Part shown: piece by piece, positions 11,330 to 22,366 of the stretch
How the letters are laid out: each line of letters begins with the position of its first letter
Position numbering within the stretch: the first letter of the stretch is position 1
NCBI GenBank assembly: GCA_003049485.1
Contig: PYST01000153.1
Location: forward strand, 1 to 64,000
DNA from: Ophioceras dolichostomum
Lineage: Eukaryota > Ascomycota > Sordariomycetes > Magnaporthales > Ophioceraceae
Direction: 5' to 3'
Length of the DNA stretch: 64,000 nucleotides
The notes under the pieces: generated by a model
Told to the model about the DNA's origin: nothing
The model's input: the letters and a program-made list of their open reading frames with translations, nothing else
The model's database searches: none
Program-made: the position numbers and the translations under genes

Positions 11330-13024
11330 ATGGTTTCTCTATTGACGCCACGGCAAGCCGATGAGTTGTGCGTGATGACCCCCAATCCAACAGGCTAGTC
11401 GATGCCACCATGAGCACTGAAGGATATGTGACATGCGAGGTCTTGAGTTGAGGTACTGACCGAAGGCTCCAACGACCCGTAGACACAAGGCGATCATAGC
11501 ATACGCAGCGGCGAACAACCTCCCTAGCACGGCGGCAGCGTTACGAGACGAGCTAGGCCTCTCCGAAGATGTTTTTGATACGCCGACGCAGAGGAAATAC
11601 GAAGGGCTGATGGAGAAAAAATGGACTAGCGTTGTCCGGCTGCAAAAAAAGGTACGAATACCGAGAGGTCGTGGAAGAAGCAGAGAAAGTGGTGAGGAGG
11701 GGGGAGACGGATGGGAAGAGGGGTGGGGATAGGGATGGGGATTGGGATTGGGACGGGAAGAGGAAGAGGCGAACCTTTGCATCACGATAAAACGGCTGTA
11801 TCCTGACCCGGTTGTTCGCAGATCATGGACCTAGAGTCCCGCAATTTGGCTCTCCAGTCCGAGCTGGACAACGCGACTCCGCTCTCCCTAGCAAAGCGGA
11901 ATACAGACCCCACGGCGTGGCTGCCGTCGCCTAGGCCACGATACTCGCTGGAGGGACACCAGAACACCATCAACTGCATCGCCTTCCACCCGGTCTACTC
12001 CTCGATCGCGTCCGGTTCCGACGACTGCACGATCAAGATATGGGACTGGGAGCTGGGGGAGTTGGAGCGGACGATCAAGAGTCACACGAGGCCGGTCCTT
12101 GACGTTGACTTTGGCGGGCCTAGGGGTGGCATCCTGCTCGCCTCGTGCAGCTCAGATTTGACCATCAAGCTCTGGGACCCGGCCGACGACTACAAAAACA
12201 TCCGCACGCTGCCGGGCCACGACCACAGCGTGAGCGCCATCCGCTTCATGCCGTCAGGAGCCGCCGGCGCACCCATGTCGGGCAACCTCCTCGTCAGCGC
12301 GAGCCGCGACATGTCCCTGAAGATCTGGGACGTCACGACGGGCTTCTGCGTCAAGACCATCCGCGGCCACACAGCCTGGATCCGGGACGTGTGCCCCTCG
12401 CTGGACGGGCGGTTCCTGCTCTCGACGGGCGACGATTCGACGGTTCGTCTCTGGGACCTCTCCACGGCGCACCCGGAGAACCGACTGACCATGGTCGGTC
12501 ACGACCACTTCATCGAGTGCTGCGCGCTGGCCCCGCCAAGCTCGTACCCCTACCTCTCGCGCCTGGCCGGTCTGAGGAAGCCGCCGGCTGCCAGCAGCAC
12601 TGCTGAGTTCATGGCGAGCGGATCGCGCGACAAAACCATCAAGCTGTGGGACTCGAGGGGCACGTGCCTGAAGACGTTAATCGGCCACGACAACTGGGTT
12701 CGGGCGCTGGTGTTCCACCCAGGCGGGAAGTACCTCTTCTCGGTGTCGGACGACAAGTCCCTGCGCTGTTGGGACCTCGACCAAGACGGCAAGTGCGTCA
12801 AGACCATTGGCGGTGATGTGCACGAGCGCTTCGTCACCTGCCTCCGGTGGGCGCCTGGCGTCGTGACCGAGGCCCCTGGTGCCGCCGAGGGCACGGAGGG
12901 CGCAGGCGACCAGGCCAACGGCACCCCCCGAAAGAAGTCAGTGGTCACCACCCCAGAGGTGCGCATCCGGTGCGTTGTTGCCACGGGCAGCGTTGACACG
13001 AAGCTGAGGATCTTCGCGAACTGA
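11330..13024 (+). CDS. nudF/pac1: Nuclear distribution protein nudF/PAC1 (LIS1 homologue)
   Basis: LIS1-family WD40 protein that binds cytoplasmic dynein with NudE/Ndl1 and is needed for nuclear migration along microtubules. Spliced model: exons 11330-11367, 11483-11651 and 11822-13024, giving 469 aa, close to family length. Exon 1 reads MVSLLTPRQADEL and continues into HKAIIAYAAANNLPST, the LisH dimerisation motif. The end of exon 2 and start of exon 3 (WTSVVRLQKK, then IMDLESRN) form the short coiled coil. Exon 3 carries seven WD repeats, for example LEGHQNTINCIAFHP, DDCTIKIWDWELGEL, SRDMSLKIWD and SRDKTIKLWDSRG, ending TGSVDTKLRIFAN. Splice sites are GTGCGT/GTAG and GTACGA/GCAG, with phases that fit exactly. 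The only oddity is a purine-rich low-complexity block in intron 2 (about 11690-11770). Confidence 0.95.
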
Positions 13025-13965
13025 GCTTCGTTAAGAGGGGCTCCCCCGGATCCTCGGCCGTTCACTCGCCCAAAGTCCCATCAATAGGAACCGGAAAGAC
13101 GCATGGGCCATCACTCCCTCATTGTCTTCCCTCCTTTGTGTGGCTAGAAGACCCTCAGTGGGCGGGAGGAAAGGGGGGCGACGTGTGACACAGCGTGGCT
13201 ACAACCGCCGGGATACGGGCCACGTGGCCTGCTTTTCGGGTGTCATAGGGGCTGGGTGGTGGACCTCCGTCTCGAAAGCTGAAGGCCCGTTCTCTGACGA
13301 GTGACTTCTGCCGGCCGATGCTCCACCCGTCACAGCTACGAGGGGCTATATATAAGTCGGCATCCCTCACCTTCGCACGCCCATTGCTTGCGGTGAGTGA
13401 TTCCGCCATCGACACTGCTGCCATGCACGCCCGGTTCTCCTCGCTCGACATCCACGACCTCGTAACTGATGGAACCCCATATCTAGGTGCTAGCTAGTTA
13501 GATTGATCCAGCTGTTGTTAGGGTCATTTTGCGGAAGGGCTGCAGTCTCCATGTCGGCCTCCCCTTTTTTTTTCGGAGGTACACCAACCAGATACCTCTC
13601 TAGATAGGTAGATAGGTAACGTAGCCAGCTAGGTACATAGCATGCACTGCCGAAGCACGCACGATTGTCGATGCGACATGCCTCCTCCCGTCGACTCTGA
13701 CCGAGCTCTAATGGCCTCAAGCAGGCCTAACTACGTCGTTCTAGTCACGTCTCAGGGGTAGGGGATTTTGTCACCCGCCGTGTCACCCGCCTATTCACCC
13801 CTGTTCCAACGCTCTCGCCCTGCCCCTACTCTCCTGGTGTCGTGCATAAAAGCAGTGGCTTCCTTCCTCACTGCCTCCCTCGTACCGACTAGCCCCACCT
13901 ATAACGACTAATCCATCCCTATACAAGAACAATCCTGGAAACTCCCAGTCACTGCTTTGCCCAAG
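13025..13965. other. Intergenic with two TATA-like promoters
   Basis: Contains TATATATAA at 13347-13355. About 70 bp downstream is an ATG (13423) that opens only a 24-codon frame. A second TATA-like element (CATAAAA, about 13845) serves the peptide relic at 13966. TAGG/TAGA-rich low-complexity sequence lies at about 13600-13640. I find no other gene. Confidence 0.45.
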
Positions 13966-14097
13966 ATACAGCTCTTCACCCTCCTCATCATCTTCGCGAC
14001 GAGCTTCGCCTGTCTACCTACAGGTCTTCTTCGTACTCGTGCCCTTGCCGTTCGGGAGGCTCCTAGACGCCAGCTGTATAAAATGGCGCACCCTTGA
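13966..14097 (+). pseudogene. Small secreted peptide gene with lost start codon (ATG to ATA)
   Basis: Beginning at an ATA codon in the context CCAAG-ATA-CAG, a 43-codon frame encodes a near-perfect signal peptide, QLFTLLIIFATSFA. A short basic mature part with arginine-rich spots (RTRALAVREAPRRQ) follows, then TGA at 14095-14097. The context matches the usual fungal CAAGATGCAG start except for the third base. A TATA-like element lies about 120 bp upstream and a C-rich leader precedes the site, as for a real short-leader gene. No in-frame ATG is present upstream in the leader. The G-to-A change equals C-to-T at CpA on the other strand, the pattern expected of RIP, though one site proves nothing. 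Alternatives: initiation at a near-cognate codon, or an unseen 5' exon. Confidence 0.4.
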
Positions 14098-14668
14098 GAT
14101 CCGCTCAGTCAGGGGTAAGTTGGTAGATGTTGCTACCAGTTCCCACCCTTTTTTCCCACCCTTTTTTCCACCCCCTTTTATTCGCCCCCTTTTTCAACTC
14201 CCCTTCTAGCAAGTTGCAATGCTAGGTTTTGGTCGTACACTACCTCTTCCATTTTAGTCTGCACTCTCCGCTTTCCTCCAGGATTCGCTAGCCTTGCAGC
14301 TTTGTAAAGCTCTTGCCAGCCTGAGGCATCCCCGATATTGCCACATGCGTCTCCCGGTCCCCTTTGGCATATGGCGTAGTATTAATTCAATGCCAACAAC
14401 CAGCAGCGGATTCCCAGCAGGGGGTCAAGTGGCCAACGATGAATTCGGCTGATGCGCAGGTACTACACTGGTATTAACGAATTCATATGCTATATTGGCT
14501 TCGATAGCAGACATGTGCTACAACGCAATGTTCTTTGGGAATAGTGACTGAACAAATCGCAGCTCTAAATACTATAACATTCCCTTTTCTTTATTGTATG
14601 AGTGCATTAGCTAGGGCTTTCTATTCCTAACCTCTAACAAGTGAGCTTTCAGGTGTTCGGCTAGATTG
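14098..14668. other. Intergenic 3' of peptide relic
   Basis: A GTAAGT-to-CCAG segment at about 14115-14149 could be a 3' UTR intron. C/T-rich low-complexity sequence (repeated CCCACCCTTTTTT) follows at about 14145-14200. The rest is AT-richer DNA without coding signal. Confidence 0.35.
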
Positions 14669-14755
14669 AATGGAGCTTTCCGTACGTCTAGCGTTCACCA
14701 GACCTTATTAGGGTTTTGCCCGTAGGTGAGCGCCTAACGTATGGAAAGCTCCATT
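14669..14755. repeat. 87-bp hairpin element with 31-bp imperfect inverted repeats
   Basis: The left arm at 14669-14699 (starting AATGGAGCTTTCC) is matched by the reverse complement of the right arm at 14725-14755. About 26 of 31 positions are identical and a 25-nt spacer lies between them. Mismatches are mostly transitions. The form fits a short MITE or foldback element, or a transcribed hairpin. No unambiguous target-site duplication is visible. Confidence 0.6.
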
Positions 14756-15140
14756 AAATACAGCCGATGAGACGCAGAGATCACAAGGGTCAACACAGAT
14801 CAACTTTGAAGCCCAAAGCTCCCTATGTTTGATACTAATCAAGTTATCATATGCAGGGCTTTGGGGTTTTTACTACCTACATACCAGTAAAGCCCCGCAC
14901 CGACCGTCCGGGTATAACGTGGCATATTTGGTTCCCATTCGCGGCTTTGCAACCGCCGGTACCGGTGCGGACCCCGAAGCCCGCAGTGTTCTCTGGCATC
15001 CGGCTGCAGTTGGGATTTAAACTCGGAGGGTCCTCCAATTCCGCCCCAACCATCAGCCCCCTCTGCATTCCTAGGTACGCAACTTACCTACCTACTTTTT
15101 CTCCCAGTCCTACCTTTCATACATCCAAAGCAGGCAGGCT
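14756..15140. other. Promoter region of the Ldh2-family gene
   Basis: About 385 bp with no gene. A CCTA tract (TACCTACCTACTTTTT) lies at about 15087-15102, just upstream of the start codon. Confidence 0.5.
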
Positions 15141-16223
15141 ATGGCAGCCTCTGGCGGGCTGGTTTTTGTGACGGCCTCGGATGCCGAGGCATACACCAGA
15201 CGAGTTCTGGAGGGCAATGGTGTCTCAGCACGCGACGCAGCCATCGTGGCATCTTGTCTGGTACAGGCCGACCTGCGAGGGATCGACACACACGGAGTCA
15301 ACCGCATCCCGTCGTACATGGCCCGCATCCGGCAGGGCGTGCTGGACCCGGCGGCGGCGCCGGAGCTGCGGCAGGTCACGCCAGCCGTGGCGCAGGTGGA
15401 CGCCCGGAACGGGTTCGGGTTCGTGGCGGCGCACAAGGCGATGGCGGCCGCGGTGGAGATGGCCGGGACCTTCGGCATCGGAATGGTCTCGGTCAAGCAC
15501 TCGAACCACTTCGGCATGTCGGCGTGGCTGGTGCAACAGGCCGTGGACGCCGGGATGATGAGCCTCGTCTTCACCAACTCGAGCCCCGCGCTGCCCGCGT
15601 GGGGCGGGCGCGAGAAGCTGATGGGCGTCAGTCCGATCGCCTGCGGAGCACCGGGCGAGCCCCGGCCGTTCATCCTCGACATGGCGCCCTCGGTGGCGGC
15701 GCGGGGCAAGATCTACAAGGCGAAGCGGCGCGGCGAGAAGATCCCGCTGGACTGGGCGCTCGACGCGGAAGGGAACCGCACCGACGACCCGGACAAGGCG
15801 TTGGACGGCGGCGTGATGTTGCCGATGGGCGGGCCGAAAGGGTCTGGGCTAGCACTGATGATGGACGTGTTCTCCGGCGTCCTCTCTGGCTCCGCGTTCG
15901 CGGGCCACGTGGCGAACCCTTACGATCCGTCCCGTCCGGCCGACGTAGGTCACTTCATCGTGGCCATCAAGCCGGACCTGTTCATGGGCATGGACGAGTT
16001 CAAGGAGCGGATGAAATATCTCTACGAGAGGGTTGTGGGCAGCGAGAAGATGGCGGGCGTCGACTGCATCTACTTTCCGGGCGAGATTGAGCAGCTGACC
16101 AGGGAACGGAGGCTGGAGACCGGCATCCCGTACGTCCAGGCTGAGATCGATGCCTTGAACAAGGAGGCTGAACTGGTGGGCGCCGAAAAGCTGGTCATCC
16201 GAGAAGGGGGTCAATCTTCGTAA
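15141..16223 (+). CDS. Malate/L-lactate dehydrogenase (Ldh2) family oxidoreductase
   Basis: An intronless 360-aa NAD(P)-dependent 2-hydroxyacid dehydrogenase of the Ldh2/MDH2 fold, unrelated to classical LDH and MDH. Family signatures are visible: LVQADLRGIDTHGVNRIPSY (residues about 34-53), the Gly-rich NGFGFVAAHKAM, VKHSNHFGMSAWLVQQA with the catalytic-region His, and the C-terminal GPKGSGLALMMDVFSGVLSG. Relatives act on malate, ureidoglycolate, diketogulonate or Delta1-piperideine-2-carboxylate, so the substrate is open. The start lies directly after a CCTA-rich leader. There is no targeting peptide, so it is probably cytosolic. Confidence 0.88.
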   Translation: MAASGGLVFVTASDAEAYTRRVLEGNGVSARDAAIVASCLVQADLRGIDTHGVNRIPSYMARIRQGVLDPAAAPELRQVTPAVAQVDARNGFGFVAAHKAMAAAVEMAGTFGIGMVSVKHSNHFGMSAWLVQQAVDAGMMSLVFTNSSPALPAWGGREKLMGVSPIACGAPGEPRPFILDMAPSVAARGKIYKAKRRGEKIPLDWALDAEGNRTDDPDKALDGGVMLPMGGPKGSGLALMMDVFSGVLSGSAFAGHVANPYDPSRPADVGHFIVAIKPDLFMGMDEFKERMKYLYERVVGSEKMAGVDCIYFPGEIEQLTRERRLETGIPYVQAEIDALNKEAELVGAEKLVIREGGQSS

Positions 16224-17747
16224 ATTGTCCTGACAGGAGAAAATACTAATGAATGGTAGACACGGATGGCTGTAGCTGCCGTTTCGATTCGACCTGGTAT
16301 AGTGAGCTGCCCCTGTTCGGATTACCTCATTAGGATGCCATGGAACAGAAATACAACCAACTACAAAAAGAGCGAAGAGGCAGAAATCGAAGAGATAACT
16401 GATATTGACCGTAGCAGGGCTCGAGCCTGCGCCGTCAGTGTGTTATGTAGACTACCATTCGGCCGAGATGTCCGAGTCGCCGAGAGCTTGCGTCAAGAGG
16501 ACGCAAGACCGGACCAGAACCTGGGGTTTGCGTGGGGTTTGTAGTTGCGGGGAAGTTGAGTTGGCAGATCTCTCCCCACGAAACTGGAGCTCAAGCTTGC
16601 TTGGCTGGCCTTGGCCGCTGTAACCCACCACCATGCGACAGATATTCCCGGGGCAACTCCATCTGGATTCCAGTATCACGATTGCTTCGCCAACTGTTGT
16701 CCTCCCTCCTCCGTCAGGTCCTTGTTCGCAATATAAGCCTCGAGTCATGGGCCACCGCAAGCGTCTTCTTGGCCCGGAGCCAAGGCTGCAGAACTTGGAA
16801 ATGAAGATGCTGGAAAGAAAGCGCGTTGCCAAGGCCGTGCGCCGGCGGACTTTCCGATTCCAGTCGCATCCTCGGATGGATTGGCCTCGTTTCGCAGCCC
16901 AGGTGGAACGACTAGAATAGCACTTGACGAGTTGCGGGGCTGTTTGGATGGACACTACCTACCTACAGATGTCAGTCTGTCTATCCTTTCTTTTACACTT
17001 CGATTGAATTTGTCCCCGTATATCGCATCGAGACGAGCTGCGAGATGTCGCACTACATATATGGAGGGAATGCCACACCACAACATTCGAACATGTTATG
17101 GCTACCTGGTACACAGCATGCCCAGACGGGAGCTCGACGTTGCCTAGAAGGGGAAGATCTCTTGATCGACTTGGTGTGCCGTCTTGGGCGTCTTGGGCGC
17201 ACCTGGGCACACCTGGGCTCCCGAAGAGCCGCGCCAACAGCCGTTGCCAAGTGAAGCCCCCTCCTTGGCCCAGGGTTCAAAAAGGCCCTGAAGTTTCCCA
17301 AATTGGACATCGTCCAATTGCTGGCGGCGTTTGGCCAGACCGGTCCATCATCAGCCCGACCTCAATGCAATCCTTGCCTACCTAACTACCTACCACCCTC
17401 TTGGCTCTGTCACTCCCTCCCCTTCCTGACCTCGCCCTTCCTGGAATCGTGTAATCCTATCCACCCAACCCCATCATCCATCCCCATGATTCCCCGAATC
17501 CTCCCCGAAATCTGAATTTGTCACCGAAAGCTTCTCGTTTTCATGCTTGGCATGTTACACTGGGTTGAGGGGAAACGTCGTCGTCACTCACCCACAACGT
17601 GCCCGCTGCCGTCAATTGTCCGTCCGACCATCCCCGGGAAGACACGGGAGCCTGGAGATGGAGAACTGGGATGGAAGACTGGTATCTAGCGGGCTATTCG
17701 TCGCTGGGGTATCGCAATGGCGCCGATCACTCCCCCCCCCCCCCCCC
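16224..17747. other. Intergenic; tRNA-like relic, no protein gene
   Basis: About 1.5 kb without a supported gene. A minus-strand tRNA-like segment lies at about 16402-16475: a T-arm-like GCAGGCTCGAGCCCTGC and an A-box-like GGCCGAATGG, but the acceptor and anticodon stems do not pair. A CCTA tract lies at about 16957-16972. Confidence 0.4.
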
Positions 17748-17780
17748 NNNNNNNNNNNNNNNNNNNNNNNNNNNNNNNNN
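17748..17780. other. 33-N assembly gap inside poly-C
   Basis: Thirty-three N lie between C runs at 17732-17747 and 17781-17805. The gap is a homopolymer-linked assembly join, so true length and sequence are unknown. Confidence 0.95.
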
Positions 17781-18233
17781 CCCCCCCCCCCCCCCCCCCC
17801 CCCCCTCGACGGCGGGCTGTCACCATCGCTAGTCAGAAGTCACTGCTTCTGCGAGTTCGGTTTCCGAATCTCCTCCGCGTCCCCCCATTCTCTTTGCCTT
17901 TCAGTCGAGTGACTCGAGTCTCAGATCCCGGGGTTTGTTGCACCGATGTCTCGCCGGGAGCGACAGCGACTTATTTAAGGGGATACAACCTGGCCCCCCC
18001 CTCGAGCCTAGATCTCGTACGCCAGTTTTGTTTCCATCCCCTCTCAAAGCACCTGCCTGTGCCACGCCTATCTGGGTCTGATCTGACTCTCTCGGTCAAC
18101 TATCGTGCGATACACCCATTTTCCCCCTCCCCTCCCTTTTCCCGGGCTTGAGGCTTGAAACAAGCCCCTCGGTTGCGCACCTTGGTGGTAGGAAGGAAGG
18201 TAGGTCCCTCCCAACAATCAGCAGCAGCAAACC
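17781..18233. promoter_or_regulatory. Promoter/leader region of the sugar transporter
   Basis: About 450 bp between the gap and the transporter ATG. A TTATTTAAGG element lies at about 17971-17980. The leader is C/T-rich, which is common for strongly expressed fungal genes. Confidence 0.35.
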
Positions 18234-20305
18234 ATGGCTGGGCCGGCGAAGAAGCCCGTGAACATCTTCAGGCTCAAGAATCTGGGGGAGCCGAGCGAGG
18301 TCTTCAACTGGAGGCTATGGTTCGCTGTGTTCTGCTTCGGCCTGCTCGGCGCCGCCCGTGGCGTTGACGAGGGTCTCATCTCGGGCGCCTTCAACTCCAA
18401 GGACTTCCAGAAGACCATCAACTATGCTTCGTACAGCCTGGAGGAGCAGACCAATATCAAGGCCAATGTGTCAGCCATGGTTCAGATTGGAAGTGTTGGC
18501 GGGGCGTTGCTGTAAGTTTGGGCTCTTTTGCTACCCCGGTTCTCCCCTTGCTATGTACCTACCTACCTAGCCTCGATGGTGGGCGAGCACTTCCCCCTTC
18601 GCCCATCACTGCGTCTCTGTCTTCCAAAAACAGTCTCGGCTCCGACTCTGACATGGCGTCGCCGTTTTCTTGTCAGTGCCTTCCTCATCTGCGACCGCAT
18701 CGGCCGCATTTGGGCTACACGCGTGCTTTGTTTGCTCTGGATCCTGGGCATTGGTCTCTTCATGGGAGCCAACGGGAACCTGGGCATGATCTACGCCGGT
18801 CGCTTCATTGCCGGACTGGGTGTCGGTCAGACACCCGTCGTCGGGCCAGTGTACATCGCCGAGATCACTCCGGCCTCGATCCGTGGCCTCTGCACTTGCT
18901 GGTTCACCGGAGCCGTTTACATCGGGATCGTCCTGGCTTATTTCACGAACTACGGGTCAGTACACCTACCTACCTACCTACGCACAAGTCACCATCAATT
19001 ATGCCTCAATTCCATCTACGGGATGTCTGCCTTCCTTCTGTGCAACTAAGCTAAACGCCATCGTCATTATTACTGGGCGACCGCAACAGCTGTCAAGTCA
19101 ACATAGGGGACACCAGCCATGCCCGTTGGCTAGTCCCCACCAGCCTCCACATCATGTTCGCCGGCATCATCTTCCTGCTTACCTTCCTCCAGCTCGAATC
19201 TCCCCGTTACCTCATCAGACAAGGCAAGTTCGAGGAGGCAACGCGGACGATGGCCCGCATCCGCAACATGTCCCCGGATAACGCATACGTCATCCGCGAG
19301 ATGAACACCATCCAGGCATCCTTTGAGGAGGAGCTCGAGGCCACGAAGGGCTCGACCTGGCTCGGCGTCATCAAGGAGATTGTCCTCATCCCCAGCAACC
19401 TGTACCGCCTGTACCTGACGAGCATGGTCCAGATCCTGTCGCAGTGGTCCGGGGCCGGCTCGATCACGCTCTACGCCCCCGACCTGTTCCGTCTTCTGGG
19501 CATTACCGGCCAGAACGAATCGCTGCTCGTCACCGCGGTGTTCGGCATTGTCAAGCTCGTGGCGGCGATCGTCTGTGCTCTCTTCTTAGTCGACGTGATT
19601 GGCCGCAAACGGGCTCTGCTCATCGGCATAACCCTGCAGGCCATTGCCATGATCTACGTCGCCGGCTTCCTCACGGCCGTCCCTCAGATGGGGGTCGTGG
19701 ATGGTTATGTTCTTGGCGACCAGGAGCTCGGGCCGAGCAAGGGAGCGATCGCGATGATCTACGTATCCGGCTTTGGCTGGGCGCTCGGGTGGAACTCGAT
19801 GCAGTACCTCCTCACCGCCGAGCTGTTCCCTCTCCGGATTCGGGCCCTGGCAACCTCCTTCGCCATGATGGTATGTCATCTAGATTCCTCCCTAGACCCC
19901 ATCGTCAACCACCAACCACTACGCTTGTCGAAAGCCCGAGACTGACCCCCTCCCTGCCACTGCCTACAGCTCCACTTTGTCAATCAGTACGGCAACGCTC
20001 GCGCCGTTCCCCATATGCTTTTGCCTCTCAGTGAACACGGTATAGCTCCCAAGGGTACATTCTGGTCCTTTGCGGTCATTACGGTCGTGGGAGGTCTCTG
20101 GGTGCTCTTCTCTGTGCCGGAGACTAGCGGGCGCACCCTCGAGAGCATGAACCGACTGTTTGAGCAGCCATGGTACAAGATCGGTCTGTACGGCAACCGC
20201 GATGCTGAAATGCTTGATGCTCAGGCGGACGAGAAAGCAGCTGCAGCCGGCATCGAGCAGGAGGACCGGGTCGAGACTGTCGGGGATGATGGCAGGAGGG
20301 TCTGA
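18234..20305 (+). CDS. MFS sugar porter (four exons)
   Basis: A 557-aa 12-helix sugar/H+ symporter of the major facilitator superfamily, plasma membrane. Exons are 18234-18511, 18677-18955, 19090-19870 and 19970-20305; all joints are GT-AG and in phase. Signatures: the cytoplasmic loop 2-3 motif in LICDRIGRIWATR, PVYIAEITPASIRG after helix 4, LESPRYLIRQGKFEEA in the central loop, a second-half loop SLVDVIGRKR-like segment (FLVDVIGRKRALL), and PETSGRTLESM at the end of helix 12. The N-terminal GAARGVDEGLISG is typical of the fungal hexose/quinate transporter branch. Introns 1 and 2 start with CCTA-rich tracts. The exact sugar cannot be read from sequence. Confidence 0.92.
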
Positions 20306-21220
20306 TCTGATATAGCGACTGACACACGGAGTGTGAAACTTCGTGATCCTGTCCTGCCGGAGCTGGCGGACCGGATGGACGGATAATCTACATGGACATG
20401 CGATGATTCGAAGAAACCGCGACTTACTGATTGACGAAGGGACGACTTGGAGGAGAAGTGGGCAAAGAAACTCGAGTTTACATAGCAGCTACACTATATG
20501 TAGACGCTACACGACATGTAGACTGACTGACGACCTAGGTAGATATACGATAAATGAGTAGCAGCGTCGTGGGTGTCCAGTGGCAAGTAAACCGGAAGAC
20601 TGCGCAATATCCCTCTCCCACAGCTCAGGGGTCCGCCCTGATCAACATTAATGAGCTCGAGTTGCTATCCAGCTGAGGTAGAACATCCCCTAGCCGGGTC
20701 TCGTAGTCAAATCGGATCAGGTCCTGCTTGAAGGGCTACGGTATATAGAAATCCGAGCAGGCACCAAACCAATACAGATGACGGTCATCGTTTTGATGGA
20801 TGGGATTGAGGCTGAAGTAGCCTGATACTTGGAGCGCGTCTGACAGATTATCCACTGAGCAAACGCTGATGATGGTTTTCTCCTGGTTCTATGTGCTTAC
20901 ATCAGCATATTCTCTGAGCTCTGAGCTCCAAATCGGCCAACCTATCCTATTACCAGCCAGTCAAGTGAGCCATGTCACGGGCACCACCGGCTCCGGCCGC
21001 CATTCTGCACGGATTTGGCCCCTGTTGTTGTTTCCGCGATATCCGGATAACCGATTGTCGGTCCGCTTGGGGTTGTTGCTCCGGACCCGGGGAGGGGTGG
21101 GGAGGGGGAAATGACACACGCAAGCCCCTTTATTGACGCACAAATGCAGAATTTACCTTCGCTCTTAAGTACTCCTCGCCCACACTCGGTCATCAACCAA
21201 TCGGGACAACCGATTAACTA
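20306..21220. other. Intergenic, nothing supported
   Basis: About 0.9 kb between the transporter and tRNA-Ala. Frames are short and no RNA gene is recognised. Confidence 0.55.
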
Positions 21221-21292
21221 GGGCGAATGGTTTAGTGGTATAACGCTTCCTTAGCATGGAAGAGGTCCGGGGTTCGATTCCCCGTTTGTCCA
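21221..21292 (+). tRNA. tRNA-Ala(AGC)
   Basis: The cloverleaf is clear. The acceptor stem is GGGCGAA pairing with TTTGTCC, the D arm contains GGTTTAGTGGTATAAC, the anticodon stem is CTTCC/GGAAG around loop TTAGCAT (anticodon AGC), and the T arm is CGGGGTTCGATTCCCCG. The discriminator is A. The G3:U70 wobble pair, the alanine identity element, is present. There is no intron. Confidence 0.95.
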
Positions 21293-21311
21293 GTCTTTCT
21301 CTCTTTCTTCG

Positions 21312-21321
21312 TTTTTTTTTT
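21312..21321 (+). terminator. Pol III terminator of tRNA-Ala
   Basis: A run of about ten T lies 20 bases beyond the tRNA, inside a T/C-rich flank. Shorter TTT runs occur closer in. Confidence 0.65.
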
Positions 21322-22366
21322 CTCTTTTTCTGTTTGGTCTTGTCTTTTCGTGAAACGGCTGGAGAGCGTGCTATTATTTTCGTTGTGTGTCAGCCATCTC
21401 GTCATCTGCAAGGCGGGGGGCGTTCGCGCCCACTCGCCAGTCTGGTGCTTGCTGCAAGCAGCTGGCTTTTCGTTGCTGCTGGCTAGTCTCAAAGCCTGAG
21501 CCGCTGAGTCTCATGGCGCTTCTGGGATAATTGATCTTTCATTCGATTGGAGTTTCCCTGACTGAAGATATGAACGAAGCCTGCACGTGAAACGCGAAGA
21601 GCACTCCTGAGGTCGCGCCGATCTCCGGTCCATTTTCGTGAGAGTCACCACGGCGCCATTCATCGTCATTGAAGGGGCCCTTCGAAGTATTGCCGGTAGC
21701 CAGCCCCGGCGCATGCCGAACCATTTGAGCGATGCAGAATCTCCTACTGCACCCGGGTTCTAGCTTCAAGTTGTGCCTGGGATCCTGTGCGAATGCTATT
21801 CATCAGTGATGACGACTCGCCTTGGGCGTGGTGTGGTGAACGCACCGTTGGAATATCGGGCTTCATCATCACGGTTGAGCTCCTCGTGTTACTAAAACGG
21901 GCTGAATGTTATTGACCACCTCCCTACACATATGTGGAGTTCAATTCCACTACGGCGCCGGCAAATGGCTGCGCCGGCTGTAGCTGCCAACTACTTGGCT
22001 GCTTTCCCCTCCTGGACTCCCAACCAATCATTGCAACCTCTGGCATGCAGAGCTGAAGCTGTTCGCAACATTGGCGAGAGATCCGATGATCGGGATGGCA
22101 TGCATCCGGGAACACCTGGAGTCGCACGGCAGGCCCAGCAAGCTTTCCGTACCGTGGTCGGGTGATTTTAGGGGGTCGAGGTTTTCCGACATCGTCCGGC
22201 TGCGAGCGAGGGAAGACAAAAAGTTGTGGGAAGCAGGCACTCGCCTCCATCCCAAAGCGGTGCAGAGAACATCACCAGCCATTGGCAATTATCTACCCGT
22301 CTTTGATATGCACTCTTGAGCTGCTGCGGAACGGTATTGAACCGCGCAGGTGTAAAATAGCGAACA
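21322..22366. other. Intergenic, nothing supported
   Basis: About 1 kb between tRNA-Ala and the DUF1868 gene. Several frames run into the latter from upstream, but none shows a domain. Confidence 0.5.
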
